Assembly: GCA_002261195.1 (NCBI GenBank)
Contig: MVBO01000121.1
Location: 1-45,439, forward strand
DNA length: 45,439 bases
From: Bifiguratus adelaidae
Lineage: Eukaryota; Mucoromycota; Endogonomycetes; Endogonales
Direction: 5' to 3'
Made by a program: the position numbers and the translations under genes. This document shows positions 22,102 to 34,251 of this stretch, one piece after another. Every line of letters starts with the position of its first letter. Within the stretch, counting starts at the first letter, position 1. Below the pieces are notes generated by a model that ran no database searches, was not told the DNA's origin, and worked only from the letters and a program-made list of their open reading frames with translations.

Positions 22102-22566
22102 GTCAAAGGCGATCTTGTCAATGCGAGTGGATTAGCCCCAAACAGCGCCTGAAGTGTAGTTCCTGACCTACAAGGTGCTTGCGAGTGCCTAAAAGGAAAT
22201 TCCTTTTTTGGAACATCGATCGCCTCAACGTGCGCTTGAGATATCAGGGATCAGACGTACAACTTGACAATAACCATGAAAGTACAATGTACGGAGATGA
22301 GATAGCCATTCTCAATGGCTAGTCGAGCGTATCTTGAGCGTATGCATAATGAATGGTATTCTGCTGGGAAATGTGCCAAAAGACAATCGCTGTTATAGCT
22401 TTTCTTTTATTTCCAGCCGTGCAGTCCCATTTGCGCTTTCTTGTTCCTACACATTGCCTGGGGCGACCGGACACATATCCGTCCTAGGCAGTAGTCTGTT
22501 GCCAGGAGTACACTTTGTGGCGTTGAGAATTCAATGTACACGGATGAACATGCGGGATATCTTGAC
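22102..22566. other. Intergenic between transporter start and Myb gene end
   Basis: This 465-bp stretch lies upstream of the transporter gene and downstream of the Myb gene, both on the minus strand. It contains only short frames from non-ATG starts and no element I recognise. Confidence 0.5.
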
Positions 22567-23297
22567 TCAAGGCTGACGAGTAGGATAGTAAGAGCTTGTA
22601 TAAACAGGAGTGCCTTGGGTCGACAGCGGTTGCATCGGGTGGTTCGGCTCCGCTGGTGACGTAGAGTACCAACCATTGTTCTGTTGTTGCTATTTAAAGG
22701 TACAAGGGATCAGTTTCTTGGCTAAGTAACATGAAACACTGGAAAACTCACAGTGCTCGGATCATTCAGGTGTCCATAGGTTGGATGATAAGTCGGTACT
22801 TTGGTTCCAGATGACATGTGCGGCGTCTCTCTCGTCGCACTGATACCCTGATGTTGCATGTTCGCAGCTGTCACGAAGAAATTCTGCGGGGCGTATTCAT
22901 TGGATTGATATGGGGTATGATGGAGGTGGTTGTGGAAAGGGACATCCGCAAAATGGTTCGGTAGGGAATCGATTTTGTGCGGGACAGGTCGTTGCCATGA
23001 AGAATAATCCCTGTAAGCGTCTGTCGATGCGGGATGGCTTTGCGCATGCCCAGGATAAGACTGGTGTGCGCGCGAGATACTCGCACTTTGATGAGCTTGT
23101 CGCATCCTATCATTGCCTGCGGCGTTGTCATTCTGCCTTGAGGGCTTCTTGTGACGAAAGTACCGTATGCGACAAGCCTCAGGTCGCCGAATCGTGCCGA
23201 AATTGATTTTCAGCTCTTCTGAGATCTGTTGCCACGTTTTGTTCTCCTCAACCCCTTTTTGCAACAGCTGTACTTCGTCGCTACTCCATGTTGGCAT
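22567..23297 (-). CDS. Small Myb/SANT-like DNA-binding protein
   Basis: Two exons, 23297-22752 and 22689-22567 (intron 22690-22751), sum to 669 nt and 222 residues. The first 50 residues form one Myb/SANT-like repeat: WSSDEVQLLQKGVEENKTW with the spaced tryptophans, ISEEL, then EACRIRYFRHKK as recognition helix. The rest is rich in His, Gln, Pro, Ser and Tyr and looks disordered, ending YTSSYYPTRQP. A single N-terminal Myb domain with a long low-complexity tail suggests a sequence-specific transcription factor, but I do not recognise an orthologue. Nothing in the neighbours indicates a target pathway. About 990 bp of non-coding sequence lie upstream, more than for most genes here, which would suit a regulated gene. 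Confidence 0.75.
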
Positions 23298-24288
23298 GAC
23301 AGACGAGATTTCCTACTCAAACCGCAAAACTAATGCAAAAGAACGAAAGAGTACAACTGCACGATTGAATGAAAAGCTAAAATGGCACGCGCTAAAAAAT
23401 TGGGAACGGGATGCGCAGGATGCACGGGAAAAGCTCACCTGAGGGCTTTGAATAGAATGTGTACGAAAACTCAGATTTATAAGCAAACGGGAATTTACCA
23501 CCCTCTGGGAATCAAAGGGCACTCATGTGTCTTTGGTTGCCCTATCATCCTCCAGCGGGGTTCGATGAGCGACTGGATAACCCAAGTCACACGACATATA
23601 ACCACAGACCCGAAATGGTGGCTGCTTGACCTAGATAAAGGTCCATCCGCGCGATACCTACCATAAAAGGCAGATATTCCGCTATTCTTTGCTTCAGAGC
23701 GAGGTATTTGGAGGTGCCTATGTGCAACGCAAACCCACCAAACCCCTATTTTTTGTTTCTGCGTGTGGCGAGTCCTGAGTGTCGTCAATTAATATGCACC
23801 GAACGGCCAGACGTTCAGTTATCCAGTACAGCAGGACATTGATCTTGTGTTCGTGTACACCATTACGATTTGTACATCCGACCTAAGCCGCTTCGCCTGG
23901 ATAGAGCGCCGAGATACGTGATAAAAATATACGAAGCAAACAACAATCCCTGCTGCCACGTTGCACGAGTTTCTAATTTCGTGGTGGCCCCCGTTTCTGG
24001 GGTCGGCTTAAGGATCTAATTCGGCTAGTCTGTGTCGGATCATGCACAATATGACACGACGTTCTGTGCAAGCCGAAACAACCCCTGGTCTGAAATGGTA
24101 TGCCAAGTTGTCAAAATTGGGTTGCCAAGCGTTACAACTTTCCTTGCCGAAACCTAAAAGGGATCGGATAGGGACGGACTAGCCCATTTACAGTCACATT
24201 TGGGTTTACAGAATCGATCTTCGCCAGAGCTTTTCCAGAGAGGAGTCGGGATTGGATGCTTTATTGCAAGGGGCGCGGGTGCCAAGCA
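23298..24288. other. Intergenic upstream of the Myb gene
   Basis: This 991-bp stretch lies between the Myb gene start and the BRE1 stop, both on the minus strand. Frames on either strand are short and have no domain. I looked for tRNA-like A/B boxes and found none convincing. It probably holds the Myb gene promoter and the BRE1 3' UTR. Confidence 0.5.
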
Positions 24289-27200
24289 TCAAAAGTAGAA
24301 TTGTCTTACATCATTTACACCGAATGTGTCTCCACACGTGGGACACTTGCGTTGGCGCGTCTCAATCCGTGTGTCAAGGCACTCCTTACAAAATGTATGC
24401 ATACACCTTAGAAGCACGTGGGACTTGAAGCGTAGATTGCAAGAATTGCATTTTAAGAGCGTCTAGCGATGGCTTGTGAGTTGGAACTGTAGCGCACGTT
24501 TTTGCCACTTACCCGAAGCTCTTCTACTTCCTTGGCCAACTTGCTTTCTGCCGGTGAGTGAACCTTTAAGAGCGCATTCACTTTTGCTTCCAAAGTCCTC
24601 AATTCGCGCTCGTTGGCCTTGACACCATATTTTGCATTCTCTATGTGACCGACTCGCTCAATGTATTGGGCTTGCATCTGCGGGCAGATGAGTGTCTGTG
24701 CACTGTTGTCCAGCGTATCAAGATCAATTACCTCTTCGTAGCGAGCATTTCCAATTGCCACCTTCTTTTCTAGATCTTGTTGCTGTTGAGTCATCTCATC
24801 AACCTTTGCCGAGTGTGCCTCCAGCACCGACGCATTGGCTTTAATCTCTCGGTCTAAAGCAGCCTGCGATGACGTTCGTCAACAATCATTCGGTCGAGGT
24901 ACGAATGAAATTATACTTACAACTTGATTAGTGAGACTTTTCTCATGCTCCATTAAATGCTTGATAGAGTCCAACTGTTTGTCTGTCTGCTTTTTCAAGG
25001 CAGTCGTCAGTAATGTATGAGCATCCTTGGCCTTGTTTAACATGGTAAACGTTTGGGCATATTTCATTTTCTGCTCGCCAAAAATTGTTTTCATTAATGA
25101 CAACGCTGACGCACAGTATTGTTTACCCACCTCGCTCGTGAGCTTCTCGAGCTCGTCTTCCTTTTGTTGGAGAGCTACCAAGTTCGCGGAATTTTCTTCG
25201 TCCAGCTGGGTGTAAACCCGACCAATGTTTTCAATCTCTTTTGCTAATTGATCATTGGTCTACACAATTGTTGAACATCAAGCAGGCAAACAAACTTTCT
25301 TGTTTGCGTACCTTTTCCTGCACGGCAAGCTTTTCGCGTAGATTCTTGGCCTCTGTCTCCTTGGCTTGCTTTTGATCTTGTATGTGATTCCGCAGATTGG
25401 CCTCTGATGCATTCTCGATGGTCATTACAGTGTACAAATTGTTGTATAGATGGAATTTTGAAAGGAGGGAAGGTGTGAATATGTCTTTGTAGTCTTGTGG
25501 TGCGCTCGCGATAACACCATTCACGCGGTCTTTTAGCTTTGCAAGCTCACTCTGTTTCTCTCTGCGATAGTCATGTTGTAAATGACGATTTATAAGATTG
25601 GATGGCACTTTTGAACTTACTCAGATAGCTGCTGGAGGGCCTCCTCTAGACTTTCATACTTGCTATCGCCGACAATTTTCACCACCAGATCTTCATTACG
25701 GGATGCGAGCAATTTCATTTTGAGTCTTCGCACTTGCATTTCAAGTGATTTCACCCATTCCTACAGTGAGCCGTAAGCCACGGTTGCTGCTGGTGAGGTG
25801 TACTTACTGCTCTCGTCTCTGACAGAATCTTCGACTCTGCGTCGCTACTGCGTACAATCTCGCCCATTGTTTTCTGATCGTCTAATTGCTGTTGTGCTAG
25901 ATCTCGTTGTCCACGAACCTCGTTCAGTTCCTCTTCAACTTTTCGTAAGTGAACATCCATCTCCTTGATAGCCGCTTGTTGTGCGTTCTGTTGTTGCATT
26001 GGATTACGTTCTTACGCCGGGAGTTCACGGTGCTCAGAAACTTACCTGCGCCTCCTGCATGGATGCTCGCCGCCCTATTTTGAGTTCCTCTAGTTCCTTC
26101 AGCACACCATTCATCCTATTTTCAGCATCCAGTACTCGATTGCGCCAAGTGTCCATGCCTGCTGCTATCTGCTTGTATGGTGACGTCTCCATTATAAGAG
26201 TGTCAGGTGTGTTCATCATTTGGAGCCGGTAGGACTCAACTTCCTTCAAGAGATTAATGAGGGTGGGACGAAGCTCCTGAATTGCCTGTGACACTTCTTG
26301 CTCAGCAAGCTGCGATTGCAAATCAGGCGCGACATTGACAATCGCCGATGGCGACTTTTCCATCTTGACGGAATGCGATACGCCGTTTTCTTGGATATTC
26401 TGCTTAGCGCTCTCATCGTCACCTTCAATGTCGACTTCTGGCTCTGGCATCGGAGAAGTTGTACGCGTGTCGCCCTGCCCATTTGCTGTGCCGGCTTGCG
26501 AATCCTTCTCCTTGAGCTGTTCAAACTTTTTGTCCGCTTTGAATAGGTCTAGTCGAACATGATCAAACGACTTTTTGAAAACTTCAAAGTCCGTATGTGT
26601 CAACGCAAGCTCCTCCTTGATATGAAGATATGTGCTGGTCGTGTGTCGATATGACTCCCACGTTTCGACCCAGACTTTGCTTAGCCGCTCAAGCTCCGCC
26701 ACCTTTTGCTCGTAGTGACCATTTTCGAGCTCGACGATGCGGTTAACTGAGGCCTTTTGCAAGGCTTTTGGTAGGGATCTAATCCAGGACGTGATGATAT
26801 TGATGAGATGGGTTATTGGTGACGCTTGCTGAGCCTGTGATGAGAGTATCTCGACAATACGCTCTGGTACGGTTTCATCGTTTGCCGATTGAGCTTCTAA
26901 GCTAACGAGAGGGATTGTGTTTTCTAGAACGCGCGTGAGCTTCCTACACATACGTTATGGCATTCACTAAACAAAGCTTACCTAGAGCGCCAGTTGTCAG
27001 CTCATATTGTTGTATAAATTCCATGGCGTTGGCGGAGAGTACATTGGTTAGCTGTAAGTGCAGAGTTAGCGAGAGCGACGCTCAGTTTCGGGCACCCTTA
27101 CCTCTTCCCATTGACGTATCACCAAAGCAGCGTCTCGCTCTCGCGCAGTGGCAAATTCTCTCTCTTCAGCGATCCTTTGTTGCCACCGATTTACTTCGCG

Positions 27201-27537
27201 CTTATACTCGCGAAGCTGCCTATAGATTGCATCTTTTTGGAACTCTTCGATCTACGGACAAAGATCAGACATTAAGCTCATGAACGACTTAAAAGGTTGT
27301 TTGTCGTAGCCGCCTTATACTCACGTTGAAAGGATCGGCTCCCTCGTCGGCATTGTCCACGTTCGCAGGGACTGAAGGGTGGCTCGAATTCGTACGTGGC
27401 GCATCCTGGACAGGCGTTGTGGGACTGACAGGCTGTGTCGAAAAACGCTTCTTGAACGGCGGAGGCCTTACTGCAGTCGCAGTCGTGTCCTGAAGGTGGG
27501 ACCAGGACCTCTTGTTATCCTGGTCCGAGCCAGACAT
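24289..27537 (-). CDS. BRE1: BRE1-type E3 ubiquitin ligase for histone H2B
   Basis: Bre1 (RNF20/40 in animals) is the nuclear RING E3 that monoubiquitinates histone H2B together with Rad6. The ATG at 27537 opens MSGSDQDNKRSWSHLQDTT. After a short Pro/Ser-rich head (PPPFKKRF is typical of the family N-terminus) most of the protein is predicted coiled coil (KVAELERLSKVWVETWESY, HVRLDLFKADKKFEQLKEKD, MQVRRLKMKLLASR and more), broken by many short introns. The C-terminal C3HC4 RING is at about 24440-24289: LKCNSCNLRFKSHVLLRCMH, HTFCKECLDTRIETRQRKCP, CPTCGDTFGVNDVRQFYF. All zinc ligands are present. The start lies 35 bp from the divergent LRR gene. Identity is secure from the RING and the overall plan. 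Confidence 0.93.
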
Positions 27538-27572
27538 GACGCGGAAGAGTGCAAGATGAAATTTGGACAATT
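27538..27572. promoter_or_regulatory. 35-bp gap between divergent start codons of BRE1 and LRR gene
   Basis: BRE1 (minus, ATG at 27537) and the LRR protein gene (plus, ATG at 27573) start 35 bp apart. The gap can hardly contain two complete 5' UTRs and promoters, so their transcripts probably overlap at the 5' ends. Confidence 0.5.
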
Positions 27573-29241
27573 ATGAGTTTGACGGCCAAAGCGTATGTGA
27601 GCAAGTTAATCAGCACACTACAGTCTACAGCCACAGCTCGTCCAGCTCCAGCTCTAGCAGATGAAGCGAACGATGGAGAAGGTGTCAGGGTTGATAAACC
27701 TCCAACACCTCTAGCGATCGCTTCTAGCATATTTAGTAAACCTGTGCGTTTGGCGTTGTTGCCTTTGTCTTACGCTGTTCAGCCAGTCACCATCCTTGCT
27801 AACCCAGTCAGCGAAGCTGTTTCGACCTTCCTATGGGATCCACTGACCAAAGTATCCGCTCAAGCTTACGGTCTTGCAGTACCCGTCACTGAGTTTATCA
27901 AAGATCCAGTCAGCAAGCTAAAGTTTGCTAGCGCGGCTTCCGGACCTCCGCTCATTATCACCTTCACAGTGTCGGAGCTTCTGTGCATCTTCAATGAAAT
28001 TGACCACTGGGACAAGACGCATCAGTTAATTGATAAGGTGGGCAATCCTACTCTGCCCCCTGCTGCATTGGATGAGTCGATTCAAGAAGGTCTGCCTATT
28101 GTGACATCTGCTTTGCAAGACTGCAAACAGATTCTCATTAAAGCCAACGACAACAACGAGGTTGGTATCCAAGAATACAATGCGGTGAGCGGGCAACTTG
28201 GGCATGACGTGAAGATGAATCTCGGAATTTTCAAGTCGCTCCTGGATCTACAATTGAATGGCGTACATCCATCGGGCTTCTCTGCTTGGTCAAACCTCTC
28301 CTCTCAGTTATTATCGCTTTCCGCTCACAACCAATCCCTTTCGTCGGTTAACGATATACTTCAATCGTCAACATTATCCTGGCCAGCTCTCACTATACTC
28401 AATTTGTCAAACTGCTCATTTGCTAGCACGGACATGGAATCGCTTAGCCAGCTCGACCATCTAGAAATACTTAATCTCTCACACTGTCAACTGTCCTTTA
28501 TACCCCCATCTCTTGGAGCGTTGCCACGCCTTCATTCGCTCGACATCTCACATAATAGCATCGCTAATATCACGAAAGAGGGCATAATGCTCGGAAATAT
28601 ACAACGCGTAGTCCTTGCGAACAATCAACTCGAATCGCCACGTGGACTGGAGAATCTGAAGGGCCTTACTATGATCGACTTACGTAACAACAATATCCAT
28701 TTTACTTCGAGTCTTCAGCTGTTGCAGGGCATACCAGACCTGCAAGAATTGTGGATTGCTGGTAATCCTTTGACTGAACAGGATGTAAGTGGCTCTAATT
28801 ACCGACTGTAGGCACTGAAGATAGGTCCAATCGTTCTAGCCACAGTATCGGTTGACCATCCTCAACATATTTGCGCGAGCAAATCACAGTATCGCTATCG
28901 ACGGCAAATTACCCAGCTCCGCCGAGCAAGCAAAGATAACCGTTCTACCCAAGGCCGAATATAGAGGCCATCATACCTCCACGTCAAGCGGGAGACACAG
29001 CTCACCGAAACCGCGAACTGCCAAGAGGAAGCAGAAGCGCGTCATTGATTTTCAAGAGGGGTCAAATATCAGAGAATCCAATCCCAGCTCAGATTCAGAG
29101 TTTGTAGCCAATCCGCATCCAACGGCTTCATTGACCGATCAAGGCCATCCTAGTCTACGACATGATCTAGAAAGTATGCGCACAGAGGGAGGCAAGAATT
29201 GGCTGAGCGTTCTTGGGGATTCCAAGCATGTAAAAGATTGA
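27573..29241 (+). CDS. Leucine-rich repeat protein of unknown function
   Basis: Two exons, 27573-28784 and 28840-29241, give 537 residues starting MSLTAKAYVSKLISTLQ. Residues 1-250 are a non-repetitive region with segments such as LLPLSYAVQPVTILANPVSE and LIITFTVSELLCIFNEIDHW, which I do not recognise. Residues about 265-410 carry leucine-rich repeats (LTILNLSNCSF, LEILNLSHCQLSFIPPSLG, LHSLDISHNSI, LTMIDLRNNNIHF, LQELWIAGNPL) closed by an LRR-cap-like YRLTILNIFARANHSIAIDG. The tail is basic and Ser-rich (KPRTAKRKQKRVIDF), possibly a nuclear signal. LRRs of this SDS22/Cdc11-like kind usually mediate protein-protein contacts. No catalytic domain is visible. The gene shares its 5' boundary with BRE1, which hints at co-expression only. 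Confidence 0.8.
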
Positions 29242-29416
29242 TGTACAGGTTAATATGCTCGACCGCAGCGAGTTCGGCGCCCGAGTTAAAAATCCATTGT
29301 TCTCTGGAAATTGGGGTTTCGTGGACATATGGACGATGCTGAGGTAAGGATGCGGCAAGAGGGCGAACCTTTCTGACACGTGCCATATACTTAAGACGGG
29401 AGCTCAGAAAACTTCG

Positions 29417-32400
29417 ATGAGCGATGACGCGCGCTCATTCATGCCGCCGCTACCGCAACCGCCAAGATTCGCCTCTGCTCCCGCTCTGAAACCTCTCGCC
29501 GGGAAGGAAACTCAGGCGTTTGAAAGGGACAAGAGCGGCAGTGACGTAGGTAGGAGCTCGTACAACGTGACTTAGAGCATTGCTGACCCGCAGCTCAGGC
29601 TCAGATTCCGCTCGCGACAGCTCAAAGAAACATAGAGACCGCGATCGTGAAAGCATAGATCGGGTCCGCGTCAAGAAACGAAGAAGGTCGCGCTCTGTAT
29701 CACCATCACATCATGACAGACGAAGGCATCGGTCTCATAGAGAAGAGGTACGCCTACTTTGGCCGTTCGCACAATTGACAATGCATCTCAGTTGTCTGAT
29801 TCGGGTGAGAGACGGAAAGACAAAAGTCGAGATAGGCGGGAGCACTACCGTCACGACTCTGATCATCAGCACAAGGAATCAAAACATGACAGGTGAGGTT
29901 GTCGACTTCTGTCGACTGAAGATAACTGAACACGCCTATGATTTAGCGACAGTAATACCAGCAAATTATATTACTTGGATAAGAGGGGTGATAATAGCAA
30001 TCTACTGTATGGTGGCATCAGCATTTATTCTGTGCCGTCATACAGAAGATTTGGCGGTGTGTATTTCACTAAGTTAGCATCCGAGATCCCCAATATTGAC
30101 CTAATCAACAGGAGGCAAGGTAATAGGTTTGCCATCAGGTTTGCGAATCAAACCATCGTCAAAAGACACCAACCTGATTCGGATTGAATGGGTCGGCAAA
30201 CGAAAGGTAATCGCATCCGAGCAAGTTTTAGGGAGCACACACTGACGTCTTTCCATCTGAATAGGCCATTCGATATACAGATTCAGCTGTATATAGACAA
30301 CTAATTGCCAAGGACGCTAAAAGGTTTGTTGTAAAAAGCTCGAATTCATATCCGGATTGTTTTGTAACGGCATTACGTGCAGAAGTAGGATCAGTCACAA
30401 GAATGATCTAAATGTCGGACGATCATTTGACACTGGCCCAGAATTTCTACGAGTACAGGACCTATCTAGGCCGAAATCACCTGATCGCCGCGCACCAATA
30501 GAAGCAGATTATCGTTCATTGGAAGTTCTCCATGGAAAAGCTGATGACGAGTCGTCCGATTCGGAGGACGATCGAGAGACGATTGAAGATCTCCTTAGAC
30601 GTCGAACGAGAGAGCTAGGCAATGCGGTGGAAGAGGTACGTTATCTATTCTGAATGCAAATATCAAATGTTATTGTTATAGGATCCAAAAGATTTGGCAC
30701 GCTGGAAGGAGCTTATAGCATTTCAGGACGAATTGATTGGAGGAGTAAATAAGGACGTTTTGGCTCTCACATCTTCCGAACAAGCCATCAATAAGGCAAC
30801 GAAATGGAGTCTCTACGAAGTTAAGATCAGCATGTACGAGAAGGCTTTGGAGAAGAATCCGGGAGCAGAAGAGCTTTTGATACCCTATCTTCGCTTGTGT
30901 TCAGTGGTCATGGAGTATGTTCGAGCCGCCTGGCCAATTCAATAGTACTCACGATAGCATTCTGTAATGTAGGACTTCCCGTTTGCGTGAGCTTTGGGAT
31001 CGAACACTTCGAACATACCCACACATATTTGTCTTATGGACAGAATACCTAAACTTCAGGCAAACCAACTTTGCGACTTTCTCATTCAAGGACTGTCTTA
31101 AAGTTTTCGAAGATTGCTTAAGCATGCTGCGAGACGCTGCTTCTTCTGCTTCCGTGAAGAATATGCACGGTAGGTGTTTCCTTACCAAGTCTAAGGCATG
31201 CTAACTTGCTGACAATTTGTAGGGATTGAAAACGTGGAACAGTCCTTAGTGTACGTGTTTTTGCGCGCGTGCTTGTTTATGGATCAGAGTGGTAAGCAGA
31301 GGACGGAGCTGGTCTGGCATGATAAACTCATATGCGTCTTAGGATACAACGAACAAGCAATTGCAAGCATGCAAGCGCTTTTTGAGCTGAATTTCTACAT
31401 GCCTGATAACCTTCGACAACTTCATTTGCACGGAGCGGGCAAAGAAACCTTTGAACAAGTACTTGGAGAACTAGAAGTGTTTTGGGAGGCTGAAGTACCC
31501 CGTTTTGGCGAGGAGGTGCGTGAACTCCGCATCGTTGGGTTGAATGAATGACTAATAGTGATCTAGGCTGCTCAAGGTTGGCTTAACTTCGACGCTTCAA
31601 GTAAGTCGCTATCACAACACCAACCTTAATGTTACATACTCACAAGAGTTGCTGCAGAAGAGAATGAAACACCTACGAGTAAAGGAAATAGCCATAATCA
31701 CCGAGGGACAGGTAGGATCTGTAATAACAGTGGACAGCGAGCATTGCTGACATTATGTAGGTTACGGCAAATGGAGTCGAGCAGAAAAGGAATCTGAAAG
31801 GACAGGTCGCATGCCGGGACGTGCCAGTAAGTATCAACCGTCATGCAGTAGTGATTATGGATTAACCTTGCCGTTTCCGCAGCCGATGAGGTAGAGCATG
31901 ACGATCCCTACCATGTCATCTTTTTCGACGACTTGCGTCCACTATTGTTTTACCTCCGTTCTCCGTCGGCGAAAGAAAGCATCATATATGCGCTTATGCA
32001 CTTTATGAACCTTCCGTTTACGCCACCCGAGGCGCCCACCTCTACTCCTTTCACAACCGATGCCTTCATCCACAACGAACTTATGCGTGATGTGCCGTCG
32101 ATTCACCAGTTCTGGCCGAATAATTGCAACGTTCAGAAGCTTGCAATTCTAGATACCAATACGGCTTGGGAACCTGAGCGATGCAATCAATTTCAACCAT
32201 TTCGCTTCCCTATCAAAAGTTGGCCGATGAGCATAGCTGAATTTTTTTCTACCGCGAATCGATGGTTCAATGCGTTGGAACAATCTGACATTGCTCAGAT
32301 GCCAGTTGACGTTCGATTTGCAAGGTACGTGAATATTTCGTCCGGATCTTTGAGCTCATAGAACGTTAGGAATGCTTTTCAGCAGCTAGGCCTTGTTTAC

Positions 32401-33956
32401 AGTGATTCCACGCTAATCATTCGGCGACTGGCGCTTGAAGCAGCTTACAGTGCGAAGAGGTATGAGCCAAAGTTATATGTGCATCTGTTTGTTCACCCTA
32501 TGCTTGTAGTGGTGAGAAACTCGCCAAACAATTATTGAAGAATCGCAGAGACGATTTGCTTCTGTGGAATGCGTACGCTAGGATGGAAAGCATGATTGGA
32601 CGACAAGCTGAGGTATGCTTGACCGACTGGTCCTTACTGGCCTCTCTCTCACTCGTGACTTGATAGGCCCGGAAGGTATACACGACTGCAATTAAACTGT
32701 CAGGAAACCAAAATTCTGACGCTATGGCTCACTTATATCGCAATTTTGCTGAGATGGAAATGGAACATGGGCGCTCGGCAGCTGCACTCACTGTTCTCTG
32801 CACGATGATGGGAGAGCCACAATTAGCAGGTAAGCAAAGTGATGAGTTCGATCGTTTGAAAATGAACGTCACTTCCTAGATCGCTTGGTCGATGACCCTC
32901 TAACTGTGATGCCCTCTCACGTCACGTTACTCAAAGTCCGAAAGGTAGGCAAGCAATTCATTTCCTTTTATGTTTGGAATCAGCATGCATTAACCATTAT
33001 TATTCCAGGCTTTCGTTCAGAAAACCTCATACTTGGCGTCACTAGCGATCACAGAAGCTGAGTACGCATCTTCACAGCACTATTTCGTGGCCTTCGCCTT
33101 GTTTGAATACCTTGCGAACGGTATCATGGCTGCCAGTAAGATCTTTGACTGGGTGCTTGATGTATACAAAGAACGCAAGGTCGAACGAAGCATCGACGCA
33201 GAGGAATTGTGTATGGCATATGCGAAACTTCTATATCACCATCAAACGACTTCGAAATCTTACCAGCCAAAGGTGCTCCGTTCCGTGTTGGAAATGGCGC
33301 TAGTATCCTTTCCGAACAATACTGCCTTCCTTTCGCTCTATGTCTGGAACGAATCTCGCACCAAGATAGAAGGCCGAGTTCGGACTTTGCTGCAGTCTTG
33401 CATGGACAGGTACGCGCTCACACACTGAAACACGATGAGAATTCTTATTGACTTGAACAAAACAGACAAAGTTCATCGCTCCTTTGGACGTTTCAAATAT
33501 TCACGGAACTGCATTACAATTTGCCATATAATGTACATCGAATCCGAGCCCTATTTGAGAAAGCTCTCGATGATGAAAGGTACGTTGTAAGGAATCTGGA
33601 TAGCATACTTATAGTGCTCCAGCGTCAATTGCTCGCCCGCTCTTTGGAAACTTTATATCGAGTTCGAGAAAAGGGAGGGAAACGTCACTACAGCCAAGAA
33701 TCTGGTACTTCAAGCGGTCAGAAGTTGTCCGTGGGTAAAAGGTTAGTAAGCTGAAAGACCGAAATGAAATAGACCGCTCATACATTACATCCTTGTAGAC
33801 CTGTACATGCTAGCTTTCGGAGACATTTCGTCAGAATTCACTAAAGGCGATCTATCAGAATTGAGGAGGCTGATTGTAGAAAAGGATATCCGCATACGCG
33901 TACCTTTCGAAGAATTCGTACCTGATTCAATGGAAATCGAGGATGCAATAGATTAG
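29417..33956 (+). CDS. NRDE2: NRDE2-type nuclear RNA-silencing/splicing factor
   Basis: NRDE-2 works with the Mtr4 helicase in the nucleus in RNA surveillance, splicing and small-RNA silencing. The ATG at 29417 gives MSDDARSFMPPLPQPPRF. An Arg/Asp/Ser/His-rich RS-like head follows (KKHRDRDRESIDRVRVKKRR). Next comes the conserved block LYYLDKRGDNSNLLYGG, VPSYRRFG, IGLPSGLRI and AVYRQLIAKDAKR, then LEVLHGKADDESSDSEDD and RTRELGNAVEEDPKDLARW, the start of the HAT/TPR-like helical repeats, including SLYEVKISMYEKALEKNPG, LWTEYLNFRQTNFATF and DVRFARY. The C-terminus is MEIEDAID. More than fifteen short introns interrupt the gene, and several splice sites near 29535-29590 and 30060-30115 are my best fit rather than certain. 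The family is absent from S. cerevisiae, which helps exclude a close yeast relative. Confidence 0.88.
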
Positions 33957-34251
33957 CCTTGAGGGCCAAGTCAAAAATTACGTACCGTCGTCAGACTGGC
34001 CGATCAGGATGGAACTGGATCATTGCGCATATATACATCCTTGCCATGTAGATCATTAGACTCATCCGGACAAAGATAAATGGCCTAAGATCCACTGTGG
34101 ATAGATGCCATGGCTTACTTCGCCACTGAGTGGAAAGCTTGCGAGAAATTGTGGATTGTCCCATGCAACAGATTTCGGGGTTAGGGTTGCAAACGGCAAT
34201 CTTTGTCTACTTAAGCAGAAAGTCCGGCCTTTTGAGGCGTATTTTCCCAGC

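Noticed and set aside
23298-24288. tRNA or other structured RNA gene in the long intergenic stretch
   Set aside because: No A/B box pair or cloverleaf could be found by eye; a covariance search would decide.
34105-34251. Upstream in-frame ATG extending the SH3 protein by 49 residues
   Set aside because: The extension has no protein-like composition and ends in an acceptor-like TTTTCCCAG directly before the preferred ATG; not fully excluded.
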